Assembly: GCA_037445895.1 (NCBI GenBank)
Contig: JBBIJO010000001.1
Coordinates: forward strand, 1 to 64,000
Direction of reading: 5' to 3'
Length of the DNA stretch: 64,000 nucleotides
Source of the DNA: JBBIJO01 sp037445895
GTDB taxonomy: Bacteria; Bacteroidota; Ignavibacteria; Kapaibacteriales; UBA2268
The position numbers and the translations under genes were made by a program. The notes under the pieces were generated by a model. The model had not been told where the DNA came from, did not search any database, and was given only the letters and a program-made list of their open reading frames with translations. Below, one piece after another: positions 54,128 through 63,641 of this stretch; the stretch's first letter is position 1; the number at the start of each line of letters is the position of its first letter.

Positions 54128-55038
54128 AATAATCCTGTGAGCAGAATTCCAACCGTAAACAATAGCCCGAACATTAAATGCAGTTGCGCAGTCTTTACGT
54201 CGAGCATAGCGATTGAGCCTAAATTATCGGTTTTTGCCGAAGCAAATTCACGGGCATTTTTCAATGCAATTGGAAAACTGAGTAATACCAAAAGAGCCCA
54301 CAACTTTATTAAGCCTAAGAGGACAAAAGCAATGACTAATAAATATGCTCCAAATACAAGAAAATAGTATTCGAATTTTGCTCCGCCAAGTCCTAAAATC
54401 ATAGGCAAAGTCTTAATTTTTGCTCGAGCGTCGTTATAGATGTCCCGTGTGTTGTTTGCATGAAGAATCGCAACAACGAGGAACCCAATAGGAAGCGAGA
54501 GAATAACGATTGATAATGGATAGGTTCCCGTCAACGAAAAATAGCTTCCAATAATAAGTAAAGGACCAAATGCTATAAAAACAGCGATGTCGCCGAGCGC
54601 AATATATTTTAAACCTTTGCGCGTCAAAGTGTAAAATAAGCCACAAAAGAGACCGCCTAAACCCATCAGTAAGACTTCGTAGCCTCGCACATAAACAAGT
54701 ATTAGTCCAAGGGCAAAGCCAGTTGCGAACGATATCAGTCCAGCATTGAGAACATTCCGAGGGGGAAGAAGATTTCCAACAAGAACCCTACTTCCACCGA
54801 ATGTGTCCTTTGCATCAACCCCGAATTTAAAATCGAAGTAATCAGAAACAAGGTTTGCACCTATGTGGAAAAGTAAAGCACCTATCAATACAATAGGTAG
54901 TAAAGCCCATATTACTTCGCCGGTGTGGAAAGAATTTGCAGATACAGCTGCAAATAGCACTGGAATTATCGAAGCGGTGAACGAAAATGGACGTGTTGCT
55001 TGAAACCACAATTTCAACTTACTGGTTTTTGGTTCCAT
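54124..55038 (-). CDS. menA: 1,4-dihydroxy-2-naphthoate polyprenyltransferase
   Basis: MenA attaches the polyprenyl chain to DHNA, giving demethylmenaquinone. The 304-residue UbiA-family protein has about nine membrane segments. The first Asp-rich motif is NLVSDYFDFKFGVD, with GGSRVLVGNLL after it; the second is ANNTRDIYNDARAKIKTLP. KLWFQATRPFSFTASIIPVLF at the start favours MenA over other UbiA members. I choose the ATG at 55038 over a TTG at 55083. It lies between hmuY and the CPBP protease in one operon. No other men gene is in the window. Confidence 0.88.
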   Translation of the reverse strand: MEPKTSKLKLWFQATRPFSFTASIIPVLFAAVSANSFHTGEVIWALLPIVLIGALLFHIGANLVSDYFDFKFGVDAKDTFGGSRVLVGNLLPPRNVLNAGLISFATGFALGLILVYVRGYEVLLMGLGGLFCGLFYTLTRKGLKYIALGDIAVFIAFGPLLIIGSYFSLTGTYPLSIVILSLPIGFLVVAILHANNTRDIYNDARAKIKTLPMILGLGGAKFEYYFLVFGAYLLVIAFVLLGLIKLWALLVLLSFPIALKNAREFASAKTDNLGSIAMLDVKTAQLHLMFGLLFTVGILLTGLL

Positions 55039-55085
55039 AACTTCCTCATACTTGTTGAACAATGCAATTATATTAAAGATCAAAT

Positions 55086-55694
55086 TTACTCAAATTTTCG
55101 GGAACCATTGGGCTGATAAACATAACGAAAAGTATAATACCTCGATAAATGTGTGAACGGGTCGATGTTCTCAGGATTCCCTTTCCAATAGCTTATAATT
55201 TGCAACTTAGCATATTTTCCATCGGCGGTTCGGATTACAATGACAACGCCCGGTATAGCCGAAACAATGTATGTTTGTGGGTCGTAATGATACCAACCAT
55301 TGTCCGAACCAGTTGGAATTGCTAATTTTGTTAAAGATTCTTCAATTTGATATCCGGATTCTGGTGCTTCTTTCAGACTAGCAAAATCGGTTTGAGTTAA
55401 CACGATTGCGCCGCCATTACCGGGTCCACGAACACCGCTATTTGTAATAATGGTAGTTCCTGCAAATCCAATATCCCATTTTGTTGAATTTGAGTCTGCA
55501 GTTGAGACGATGGAGCTATCGCTCAGTCGAAATAAAGTAAATGTGCCTTTCTTGCCTGTATCAGCAGGTAAGTCATAGATTGTTATAGCTTTTACTTCAT
55601 TGGTTGGAGGCTGATTTGTATTGTCTTCGCTTTTCGAGCAAGCAAAAAGAGCCAAAGAGAGTGCAATTGCGAAGATTTCGAGAGATGTTTTCAT
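55086..55694 (-). CDS. hmuY: HmuY family haem-binding lipoprotein
   Basis: The 202-residue protein has a lipoprotein signal (IFAIALSLALFACSK, lipidated C19). The HmuY-type core contains STKWDIGFAGTTIITNSG, RGPGNGGAIVL, NGWYHYDPQT and VIRTADGKYAKLQIISYWKGNPE. It ends with YYTFRYVYQPNG. HmuY is a surface lipoprotein that takes haem from host or environmental haemoproteins and passes it to HmuR. Candidate haem ligands are the histidines in WYHYDP and FTHLSRYY; this needs structural comparison. It starts 14 bases after the receptor gene. Confidence 0.88.
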   Translation of the reverse strand: MKTSLEIFAIALSLALFACSKSEDNTNQPPTNEVKAITIYDLPADTGKKGTFTLFRLSDSSIVSTADSNSTKWDIGFAGTTIITNSGVRGPGNGGAIVLTQTDFASLKEAPESGYQIEESLTKLAIPTGSDNGWYHYDPQTYIVSAIPGVVIVIRTADGKYAKLQIISYWKGNPENIDPFTHLSRYYTFRYVYQPNGSRKFE

Positions 55695-55708
55695 ATGATT
55701 ACCTTGAA

Positions 55709-58075
55709 TTATTGTTGAACATAATTGAAACTAACTGACAAAGTAAAGGTTCTTCCTGGGTTCGTTGACAAAAGCCTAATATCCTTTTTGTCGAAAATAT
55801 TGTTGACTGCTAAATTTATTGAAAATAATTTTGCGATAGATTTCGAAATACTAAAGTTTACCATACCGTATCCAGGCACATATTCTCTTGAATCGTCGAG
55901 AATAGCATTCCCATTCATATCTTTATAGCCATACTTATCGAAAATACTTAATCGGATGGATGCATATAATCCAATGTTTGTATTATTATATGCTAACCTA
56001 ATATTTCCAGAATGCTTTGGGCGGTAGAATAAACCACCATATTCGGAAAGTTCTACAGCTCGGTCGAAGCCACTTTCATCACGTTTGAAAATTTTTTTAC
56101 TTTTAATTTTATCAATTATATCAATATCGCCAGTTTCTAAATACTGATATGAGATGTTGAGTTTAAGATACCTTAAGAAGTTGAATTCCAGCGATGATTC
56201 CAGCCCTTGTGTGAATATTCGGTTGATGTTTCGGTATGTGTGTAACCTTTGCCCATTCGTTTTAATAGCAACGGGTAAAAAGTCAATTAGATTCGATATG
56301 TAGTTCCGAAAAATATTTAATTTAAGAAACAGAAAATCTTCGAAACGGAAATTCCCACCAAAATCGAATGAGACAGACTTCTCGGGTTTTAAAGTAGGGA
56401 TACTATCGGGTGAAATCAACAATTCTGCAATTTGTCCCTGCTCTTGAAACTTAGCAATACCTTTTGCCACATAAGTAACACCGAATACGGAATATCCTGC
56501 CATTGGATTCGACCAGTCGAGGTATAATTCTTCGAAAGTTGGAGCTTTAAAGCCAGTTCCAATTGAACCCTTAATTGCTAATTCGGGAATGATTTCGTAT
56601 GCAACCGCAAAGCGCGGACTAATTTGCGAAGGGTAGTCGCTATGTCTATCGAATCGGAAACTTGCTATTAAATTTAACTTGTCGAAAGGATAGAAATCAT
56701 CTTGGAGATAGAAATAATACTGATGATTCCTTTTCTGACCATCGACAATTCTTATTGATTGGGCACTTTCGGTTTGGTAACCACCACCAACAGTAAAGTA
56801 ATTAGTAATCGAGACGAGGTAGTTCGATTGTAATTCAAATTTCAATAGGTTCTGTGAAAAATAGTATTGGTCGAAAGGATTGTTATTCTTTACAAATTTG
56901 TCGTTTGTGTTTGTTGAAAAATACGAATAGTAGGAACGAAATTCGTAGTTAAAAGATTGATTAACAATATTTCGATACGTAATAGCAGAATTAATATCTT
57001 TAACATTGTTTATGCTCAAAATTGTATCGCTTTGCGAAGGAGAAGTCGTCGAATAGTTGTTCCTTTCATTGGCAAATTTCCCACGTATGGATAATTTAAA
57101 GCGTGACTTTTCCGTTACATTCCAGTAAGTCTCTCCTTGAAATGTATGACTCGCAATTTCGGGAACTGTTTTCCCAACCGAATTGGGTATAAGCTTATAA
57201 CCATCAGTTTGCGAAAAATTATAATACAACGATGAGGATAAGATTCCGGGAATGAGGGCGTTTTTTATGTTCGAGAATAAATTATAAGTTGAATTTGAAC
57301 CATATTTACCCGCAATAGATAAATCTGTGGTTTTATCGGTTTCTTCGGTTATAATGTTCACCACACCAGCAAGAGCGTTGCTACCATAAATAGATGAGTT
57401 GGGACCTCGCACAATTTCGATTCTATTTGCATTACCAATCGAAAATTGAGAAATGTCGAATACCTCGCCCGTTCGATACCCAATCGGCTCTCCGTTAATT
57501 AATAATAAAGTAAAATCGGGATTGAGTCCTTGAATCTGAACCCCACTTCCCGTTCGATAGTCTTCGATAAGTGGTAAAGAAGTAAGCTCGCTTAAAATCT
57601 CCCCCAGATTGTAAAGGGATATTGGCTTAATGTCTTCAAGATGGATAGTCGTAATCGGAATTGGAATGTTTTGTAGTTCTTTCTCTGTTCGTGTAGCAGT
57701 AATGACAACTTCTTTGCTAATGAAGTCTTTAGAGAACATCGCTACTGAAATTTTAAAAGTGTCTGCCAAGTAATTTAAGCTTATAATTGTATCTAAATTT
57801 CTATAGCCAAGTTTATTGAATCGAAATTTTATAGTATTGGAAAATGGTATTTTTGCAACAACATAACCTAATGAATTTGTTAGAAGGATTCTGTTATCCA
57901 ACTCATTAACTATTTGGACTTGTGGAAGTGGTGTAGCTTGCTCATCGTAAACGTTAATTTTTAAAGTAATATTTCCCAGATTCTTTTGCGCAAAAGATGG
58001 GGTTAACAAAAAATTAATAATGGCAAAAAGGAAAAGCAAAATATTATATATTTTTATTATTCTATTGCTAACCAA
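55709..58075 (-). CDS. TonB-dependent haem receptor (HmuR-like)
   Basis: The 788-residue outer-membrane receptor has a signal peptide (ILLFLFAIINFLLTPSFA), an N-terminal carboxypeptidase-regulatory-like domain (ITLKINVYDEQATPLPQVQI), a plug (ILSELTSLPLIEDYRTGSGV; RIEIVRGPNSSIYGSNALAGVVNIIT) and a barrel. The haem-receptor-like segment GTGFKAPTFEELYLDWSNP resembles the FRAP/NPNL region of haem receptors. Its assignment to haem rests mainly on the hmuY gene 14 bases downstream. It is the first gene of a four-gene operon. No Fur-like box was recognised in the 167-base upstream region. Confidence 0.88.
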   Translation of the reverse strand: MVSNRIIKIYNILLFLFAIINFLLTPSFAQKNLGNITLKINVYDEQATPLPQVQIVNELDNRILLTNSLGYVVAKIPFSNTIKFRFNKLGYRNLDTIISLNYLADTFKISVAMFSKDFISKEVVITATRTEKELQNIPIPITTIHLEDIKPISLYNLGEILSELTSLPLIEDYRTGSGVQIQGLNPDFTLLLINGEPIGYRTGEVFDISQFSIGNANRIEIVRGPNSSIYGSNALAGVVNIITEETDKTTDLSIAGKYGSNSTYNLFSNIKNALIPGILSSSLYYNFSQTDGYKLIPNSVGKTVPEIASHTFQGETYWNVTEKSRFKLSIRGKFANERNNYSTTSPSQSDTILSINNVKDINSAITYRNIVNQSFNYEFRSYYSYFSTNTNDKFVKNNNPFDQYYFSQNLLKFELQSNYLVSITNYFTVGGGYQTESAQSIRIVDGQKRNHQYYFYLQDDFYPFDKLNLIASFRFDRHSDYPSQISPRFAVAYEIIPELAIKGSIGTGFKAPTFEELYLDWSNPMAGYSVFGVTYVAKGIAKFQEQGQIAELLISPDSIPTLKPEKSVSFDFGGNFRFEDFLFLKLNIFRNYISNLIDFLPVAIKTNGQRLHTYRNINRIFTQGLESSLEFNFLRYLKLNISYQYLETGDIDIIDKIKSKKIFKRDESGFDRAVELSEYGGLFYRPKHSGNIRLAYNNTNIGLYASIRLSIFDKYGYKDMNGNAILDDSREYVPGYGMVNFSISKSIAKLFSINLAVNNIFDKKDIRLLSTNPGRTFTLSVSFNYVQQ

Positions 58076-58242
58076 ATATTTACTAAAAAATTAAAATAGT
58101 AAAATACAAAAATAATAATTTCAAGTTAATTGAATATTTTTTAATAAGGACTAAAAATAATTTTTTTGTTTTTGTATATTCAGTGTTGTTGCTTCTTTGT
58201 TAGAAAATTTTTTTAATTTGCTTTTTATTTGTTAGTAGAGTT

Positions 58243-59520
58243 ATGGATAAAAACATTAGAACATACCGAGAAATTGAAACCATTAGTCGTGTTAGGCAGG
58301 GAAAGATTTACAAGCGGCTCGTTGACAAAGACACATCGTTAATTTTCGATGATGCTTTGGAAAACGATATGGTACTCAATATGGGACCCCAACATCCCGC
58401 AACTCATGGGGTACTGCGTGTTTTACTTCGATTAGACGGGGAAACGGTTATTACCTGTGTTCCTGAGCTTGGTTACCTCCATCGTGGTTATGAAAAATTA
58501 GCTGAAAATGCTACTTATCACGAATTTATCACTCACACCGACCGATTGGATTATCTTTCGCCAATGTCTAATAACGTAGGAATAGCATTGGCAATAGAAA
58601 ATGCTCTTGGAATTGAAGCTCCTGTGCGTGCCCAATGGATTAGAACCCTTGTTGCCGAGTTAGCTCGTATCTCGTCCCATTTAATGGCAATGGGTTCAAC
58701 CTGCCTTGATGTTGGAGCGGTTACATTGCTTTTGTGGACATTCACAGAAAGGGAAAAACTTTACGATATTTTTGAATTAATATGCGGAGCACGTTTTACG
58801 ACAAGCTATACTCGAATTGGTGGTGTTGCTTTCGATTTACCTAGCGAGGCAATCCAAAAAATCAAGAAATGGGCTGCCGAATTTCCAAACGAGCTATCAT
58901 ATTTCGAAAAGCTTGTTCATAGAAACAGAATTTTTATAAACCGAATGGCTGGAATTGGAATAGTTGAACCTCGAAAAGCCATAAGTTTGGGATTAACAGG
59001 GCCTGTCTTACGTGGTTGCGGAATACCCCGCGATTTAAGAAGAGACGAGCCATACTTAATTTACGATCAGTTGGATTTTGATGTAGTTACTTATGGGGAT
59101 TGTGATGCTTGGTCTCGATATATGGTTCGTGTGGACGAAATGAAGGAAAGTTTGAAGATAGTCCTACAAATTCTGGATAAGATTCCCGAAGGCGAAATAC
59201 GATTGAAAGACAAAACTGTTTTACCCAAAAAACAGGATGTTTATACCAAAATGGAAGAATTGATAAACGATTTTATGTTAATAAACTTTGGGGCTGCACC
59301 TGAAATAGGTGAAACTTATACTGCAATTGAGGCTCCTAAAGGTGAACTTGGTTTTTATATTGTTTCGACGGGGAAGGGCGAGCCGTGGAAACTAAAAATT
59401 CGTTCGCCTAGCGCTACAAATCTGCAAGGCTTGCCTGTAATGGCAGAGGGTTCAATGATTGCAGACGTTGTTGCAATTATTGGATCTATTGATCCAGTTA
59501 TGGGAGAAGCGGATAAATAA
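58243..59520 (+). CDS. nuoD: NADH-quinone oxidoreductase subunit D
   Basis: NuoD (49-kDa) forms the quinone-reducing site of complex I with NuoB. The 425 residues include MGPQHPATHGVLRVLLRLDGE (near residue 47), PELGYLHRGYEKLAEN, THTDRLDYLSPMSNNVG, LTGPVLRGCGIPRDLRRDEPY and the C-terminal PKGELGFYIVS ... AEGSMIADVVAIIGSIDPVMGEADK. The length is normal. Unusually, it stands alone: nuoC is not upstream, and nuoABC start 3.1 kb further on, beyond tRNA-Pro, radA and an MFS gene on the other strand. Confidence 0.97.
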   Translation: MDKNIRTYREIETISRVRQGKIYKRLVDKDTSLIFDDALENDMVLNMGPQHPATHGVLRVLLRLDGETVITCVPELGYLHRGYEKLAENATYHEFITHTDRLDYLSPMSNNVGIALAIENALGIEAPVRAQWIRTLVAELARISSHLMAMGSTCLDVGAVTLLLWTFTEREKLYDIFELICGARFTTSYTRIGGVAFDLPSEAIQKIKKWAAEFPNELSYFEKLVHRNRIFINRMAGIGIVEPRKAISLGLTGPVLRGCGIPRDLRRDEPYLIYDQLDFDVVTYGDCDAWSRYMVRVDEMKESLKIVLQILDKIPEGEIRLKDKTVLPKKQDVYTKMEELINDFMLINFGAAPEIGETYTAIEAPKGELGFYIVSTGKGEPWKLKIRSPSATNLQGLPVMAEGSMIADVVAIIGSIDPVMGEADK

Positions 59521-59540
59521 AATATAGAAAAGTACACAAC

Positions 59541-59566
59541 AAAAAAGTAGGTAGAAGAACCTACCT
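59541..59566 (-). terminator. Terminator downstream of tRNA-Pro
   Basis: Read on the minus strand, a six-pair stem (GTAGGT with ACCTAC, six-base loop) is followed by TTTTTT. It lies just after the tRNA-Pro 3' end and may also slow transcription from nuoD on the plus strand. Confidence 0.7.
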
Positions 59567-59571
59567 TTGTG

Positions 59572-59646
59572 TCGGGGTGACTGGATTTGAACCAGCGGCC
59601 CCTACGTCCCGAACGTAGTGCTCTAGCCAGACTGAGCTACACCCCG
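59572..59646 (-). tRNA. tRNA-Pro (anticodon CGG)
   Basis: On the minus strand the acceptor CGGGGTG pairs with CACCCCG. The anticodon stem CTACG/CGTAG encloses loop TTCGGGA (anticodon CGG), and the T arm is CTGGT-TCAAATC-CAG. The acceptor and T-arm complementarity are complete, and CCA is not encoded. It is followed by a terminator. Confidence 0.95.
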
Positions 59647-59688
59647 ATTATCTTTAATGCAAATTCAAAATTAATAAATTAGAAGGAT

Positions 59689-61038
59689 TCAACCAAATAA
59701 ATTGGAAATTACTTCGGATATCCTTTCAACAAATACTATCTCCAATTTAAACTTTCGATTTAATTGCGATTTAATACGTTTTGGCAAAATTATCTTTTTG
59801 AAACCCATCTTTTCGACTTCAAAAATTCGCTTTTCTGGATTAGCGATAGCACGAACCTCGCCAGTAAGCCCTATTTCGCCAAGTATTGCAACGTTGGAAG
59901 GAATTGTTTCATCTTTCCATGAACTGACCAATGATGAAGCTATGCCAAGGTCGAGTGCTGTATCATCAATATAGACTCCGCCTGTGATATTAACGAAGAT
60001 GTCATTTTGCCGTATGTTTAATCCAAGCTTTTTATCCAGCACTGCTAAAATCATTTGAAGCCGTTTAAAATCGTATCCATTTATATTTCGTTGTGGAACA
60101 GCATAATTAGTGAACGAAACTAAAGATTGTGTTTCGACAACGAAAGTTCTTGCACCTTCGACTATTGGTGTAAAGGTGGTCCCAGAACTATTGATGAAAG
60201 AGCCAGAAAGAAAAAGTTTGTTCACATCAGATAATTCGATTAACCCGGCGGAAGACATTTCGAACAATCCTATTTCGAGCGTTGAACCAAATCTATTTTT
60301 CATTGAACGAAGTATTCGAATATTCGAAGTTTTTTCGCCTTCGAGAACAAGAACCGTATCGACAATATGTTCAAGAGCTTTTGGTCCGGCTATGTTGCCA
60401 TCTTTATTTACGTGACCGATAAGAAAAAGTATTTTGTTTAACTTTTTGGAAATTTTCATTAGCTTTTGTGTCGATTCACGAACTTGTAAAATAGAACCAG
60501 GAGAAGAATTAATTTCGTCGGAAAAAATCGTTTGTATTGAATCAATAACAATGAAAGGTATATCAACGTTCGTGATAATATCTTCGATTATTTCAAGATT
60601 TGTTTCGTTCGCAATGCTAATTTGATTCGACAAAATTCCTAGACGAGCCCCTCTAAGTTTGATTTGTTCGGGGGATTCTTCCCCAGAAATATAAAGTGAA
60701 TCGAAAGGTAGTCGCTCTAATAATTGCAAAACAAGGGTAGACTTACCAATGCCTGGGTCGCCAGATAGAAGCACTACGGAACCTTGAATAAACCCTCCCC
60801 CCAAAACTCTATCTACCTCATTAATTTTAGTCGGTATTTTGTCGAAATTAGAAATTTGAATTTCATCAAGTTTTTGTAAAGTGAATTTTTCGGTAGAGTC
60901 GGCATAATTCTTGTTTTTTGTCGCGACAAACGTAGTTTGAATTAAGCTATTCCATTCGCCACAGTTTGAACAACGACCTGCCCATCGCGGGAAGCGTGCT
61001 CCACAGTTTTCACAAACAAACTCAACTTTACTTTTCAT
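59689..61038 (-). CDS. radA: DNA repair protein RadA
   Basis: RadA is a RecA-like ATPase that drives branch migration in recombination. The 449-residue protein has an N-terminal zinc finger (CENCGARFPRWAGRCSNCGEW), the Walker A GDPGIGKSTLVLQL near residue 93, the RadA motif KNRFG (RSMKNRFGSTLEIGLF) and a C-terminal Lon-protease-like domain (NITGGVYIDDTALDLGIASSLVSS; LGEIGLTGEVRAI). The length is normal. It is flanked by tRNA-Pro and an MFS gene on the same strand. Confidence 0.97.
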   Translation of the reverse strand: MKSKVEFVCENCGARFPRWAGRCSNCGEWNSLIQTTFVATKNKNYADSTEKFTLQKLDEIQISNFDKIPTKINEVDRVLGGGFIQGSVVLLSGDPGIGKSTLVLQLLERLPFDSLYISGEESPEQIKLRGARLGILSNQISIANETNLEIIEDIITNVDIPFIVIDSIQTIFSDEINSSPGSILQVRESTQKLMKISKKLNKILFLIGHVNKDGNIAGPKALEHIVDTVLVLEGEKTSNIRILRSMKNRFGSTLEIGLFEMSSAGLIELSDVNKLFLSGSFINSSGTTFTPIVEGARTFVVETQSLVSFTNYAVPQRNINGYDFKRLQMILAVLDKKLGLNIRQNDIFVNITGGVYIDDTALDLGIASSLVSSWKDETIPSNVAILGEIGLTGEVRAIANPEKRIFEVEKMGFKKIILPKRIKSQLNRKFKLEIVFVERISEVISNLFG

Positions 61039-61080
61039 TTAAATTGCTTATATATTTCATTTTTTTGATAAAATAATTAG

Positions 61081-62259
61081 CTAACATTGCTTTTTCTCGT
61101 CAATTTTCGAAAGAGCAAAATAGAAAAAAACCAAGAGAGCAACAATCCCCGAGATAACAAGAGCAATTGTTGAGCCAAATTGCGACCATATAATCCCAGC
61201 AATTGAACTCGCTAATAATGTTGCAACGCTCCCAAAAGCATTGAAGGCTCCAAGTGCAGTTGCCGTTTCGTTGTTCACGACAATGTTTGTAATTAAAGCT
61301 TTCGCCATACCTTCGTTCGATGCTGCAAACAAACCGTAGAATACAAAAACCAGAATTTGCGAAAGATAACTTTGCACAAAGTTGATTGATATATAGACAC
61401 CTGCAAAAATCAACAAACCAAACGCAAGAACATTCTTCAATCCAACTCTATCGGCAATTTTACCAGTTGGAAATGAAAACATCGCATAAGAAAGGTTAAA
61501 TAAGACGTAGAAAAAAATAATGGTTGTATCCGAATAGTTAAATTCTTTTAACTTCAATAACAAAAAGAAATCGGAACTATTGAAGAGAGCAAACACCAAC
61601 AACGGGAAAATAACTTTTTTGTAATTCGAATCTGATGTTTTTAAATAGGAAGCAAAACCGAAAAAGCTGAGCTTTTTTTGTATGGGTAATTTTGTCTTTC
61701 TCTTTTCTTTAAGTAAAAGGCACAACGCAATAACAATGATTCCCGGAACGAAGGAAAGAATAAAAATCAACTGGTAACGATTTGGGAACAAGTGTAGAAA
61801 CGCGATAGCAAACAAAGGACCTATGACCGCTCCTAAGGTATCCATAGAGCGATGGAATCCAAAGACTTTGCCTTTGTTGTCCGGAGTAGTTTCGTCCGAA
61901 AGTAATGCATCGCGAGCCGAGGTTCTAATCCCCTTACCAAATCTGTCCAAAGTTCGAGAAAAGAAAATCCAAATTGGATAGGGTAAAACCCCCATCATTG
62001 GTTTTGCAATAGAACTAATAGTATAACCAATGCGAATGAATGGAACTCTTTTCCCAATGTTATCAGAAAACTGCCCAAAATATCCTTTACTTAATCCAGC
62101 AAGCGATTCTGCGATTCCTTCGAGAATACCAATAAACATAATTGAAAAACCTATAAATTTTAAGTATAGAGGAATAACAGGATAAAGCATTTCGCTTGCT
62201 ATGTCGGTGAACAAGCTGATTATTGAGAGAATGATTATTGATTTAGTTAAATATCGCAT
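61081..62259 (-). CDS. Major facilitator superfamily transporter
   Basis: This 392-residue inner-membrane protein has about twelve membrane segments and MFS loop motifs, including GYFGQFSDNIGKRVPFIRIGY between TM2 and TM3. GKGIRTSARDALLSDETTPDNKGKVFGFHRSMDTLGAVIGP is a long conserved stretch typical of one MFS subgroup common in Bacteroidota and Chlorobiota. I choose the ATG at 62259 (MRYLTKSIII); an upstream frame to 62493 adds 78 residues that look like translated spacer. Substrate unknown. Confidence 0.85.
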   Translation of the reverse strand: MRYLTKSIIILSIISLFTDIASEMLYPVIPLYLKFIGFSIMFIGILEGIAESLAGLSKGYFGQFSDNIGKRVPFIRIGYTISSIAKPMMGVLPYPIWIFFSRTLDRFGKGIRTSARDALLSDETTPDNKGKVFGFHRSMDTLGAVIGPLFAIAFLHLFPNRYQLIFILSFVPGIIVIALCLLLKEKRKTKLPIQKKLSFFGFASYLKTSDSNYKKVIFPLLVFALFNSSDFFLLLKLKEFNYSDTTIIFFYVLFNLSYAMFSFPTGKIADRVGLKNVLAFGLLIFAGVYISINFVQSYLSQILVFVFYGLFAASNEGMAKALITNIVVNNETATALGAFNAFGSVATLLASSIAGIIWSQFGSTIALVISGIVALLVFFYFALSKIDEKKQC

Positions 62260-62642
62260 TTTATTAATGGCATTGATAAAAAATGCTAATTTAGTTATTT
62301 CTTGAATGATAAGTTGTAGTAGCCGATGAAAAATTAATTGCCCAAGCGCGGATATACATAACCACATCTTTTTATTAGTATCGTATAAAAATAAAATGAG
62401 TTTTGTAACCACTGAGTTGCATTGTTTTTGATTTAGCTTGAAATTAAAAAAGTTAACAAAATAGGCTCTAAATTTATAGAGTAAACATATCAATACCAGT
62501 AATATTATTAAGTTATTTTAAATAAAAGTTTTAGATTTTCCATTTTCCTAATCATAATATTAGTTGAACTTATATTTGAAAATCCCGAGATTGCAATATT
62601 TTTTTTAATTTTGAAATTTAATTTATTGAGATTGCAAATAAT
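62260..62642. other. 383-base intergenic spacer before nuoA
   Basis: With the MFS start at 62259, this divergent region holds no convincing gene. It is very AT-rich and must contain the promoters for the MFS gene (minus) and nuoA (plus), but I cannot identify either with confidence. The only structure seen is a ten-base direct repeat close to nuoA. Confidence 0.6.
62587..62637 (+). repeat. Direct repeat GAGATTGCAA upstream of nuoA
   Basis: GAGATTGCAA occurs at 62587-62596 and again at 62628-62637, 41 bases apart start to start (about four helical turns). The second copy ends five bases before the nuoA start. It could be a pair of regulator sites or a chance repeat. Confidence 0.35.
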
Positions 62643-63065
62643 ATGTTGAATGAATTTGGTATAATCCTACTTTTCTTTATAGTTGGCTTGGTTTTTGTTG
62701 GGGTAGGATTATTAGCAGCTTCAATTATACGTCCAAATAAACCTAATCCTATTAAGCTATTGACTTATGAATGCGGGGAAGACCCGATTGGTCAACCTTG
62801 GATTCGTTTTAATGTTCGATTCTACATCGTTGCTTTGGTATTCCTTTTGTTTGACGTCGAAATCGTATTTCTTTTACCTTGGGCAGTGATTATCAATGCT
62901 TTTAAAAATATGGGTTTGGGATGGTTTGTTTTCTTCGAAATGTTTATTTTTGTTGCTATACTTGTTTTGGGTCTTGCTTACGTTTGGAGGAAAGGGGATT
63001 TAGATTGGGAACGTCCGCAACCTATTATACCAAATTTAGATTATTTAATATATAAGAAGAAGTAA
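62643..63065 (+). CDS. nuoA: NADH-quinone oxidoreductase subunit A
   Basis: NuoA is a three-helix membrane subunit of complex I near the quinone site. The 140-residue protein has the family stretch RPNKPNPIKLLTYECGEDPIG, with the conserved cysteine, followed by RFNVRFYIVALVFLLFDVEIVFLLPWAV. Three hydrophobic segments are visible. It starts a nuoA-nuoB-nuoC run, with nuoB 20 bases downstream. Confidence 0.96.
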   Translation: MLNEFGIILLFFIVGLVFVGVGLLAASIIRPNKPNPIKLLTYECGEDPIGQPWIRFNVRFYIVALVFLLFDVEIVFLLPWAVIINAFKNMGLGWFVFFEMFIFVAILVLGLAYVWRKGDLDWERPQPIIPNLDYLIYKKK

Positions 63066-63085
63066 ATTGCTGAAAAGGATAAATT

Positions 63086-63622
63086 ATGGGATTATTGGAT
63101 AGATTAGATAAACCTTACGAGACCGGTGGAATTGTTTTGGGAACCCTTGAAGATATTCTCAATTGGGGTAGGAGTAAATCCGATTGGTATCTTCATTTCG
63201 GACTGGCATGTTGTGCAATTGAGTTTATGTCGATGAATGCATCCCACTTTGACTTTATGCGATTTGGGATTATTCCGAGGGCAACCCCACGCCAAGCCGA
63301 TTTTATTATGATTACTGGGACAGTTACCTTGAAAATGGCTGAACGAATTCAACGGCTTTGGGAACAGATGGCAGAGCCTAAGTATTGTATGTCTGTTGGT
63401 TCTTGTTCCAATAGTGGTGGACCTTATTGGCAATATGGTTATCATGTGTTAAAAGGAGTCGATAGAATCATACCAGTTCATGTTTATGTTCCCGGATGTC
63501 CTCCAAGACCCGAGGCTATGGAAGAAGGGATGATAAAGCTTCAAAAATTAATTGACCAGCAAGCAATTTTCCGAAAAAGAGAAAGATTAGCTGAAGAGGG
63601 AAAAATTTCTATTGATAAATGA
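63086..63622 (+). CDS. nuoB: NADH-quinone oxidoreductase subunit B
   Basis: NuoB holds cluster N2, the last iron-sulfur centre before quinone. Ligands are visible in GLACCAIEFMSM (adjacent cysteines), SVGSCSNSGGPYW and YVPGCPPRPEAMEEGM. TPRQADFIMITGTVT is also diagnostic. The 178-residue length is normal. It follows nuoA by 20 bases and precedes nuoC by 19. Confidence 0.97.
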   Translation: MGLLDRLDKPYETGGIVLGTLEDILNWGRSKSDWYLHFGLACCAIEFMSMNASHFDFMRFGIIPRATPRQADFIMITGTVTLKMAERIQRLWEQMAEPKYCMSVGSCSNSGGPYWQYGYHVLKGVDRIIPVHVYVPGCPPRPEAMEEGMIKLQKLIDQQAIFRKRERLAEEGKISIDK

Positions 63623-63641
63623 AAAACATAAGAAATAGACT

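Noticed and set aside
58076..58242. Fur or haem-regulator box between the haem receptor and nuoD
   Set aside because: The AT-rich sequence gives many weak matches, but no convincing inverted repeat was found.
62260..62493. N-terminal extension of the MFS transporter
   Set aside because: The 78 extra residues precede a normal MFS first helix, show no signal or domain, and look like translated spacer; the ATG at 62259 fits the family.
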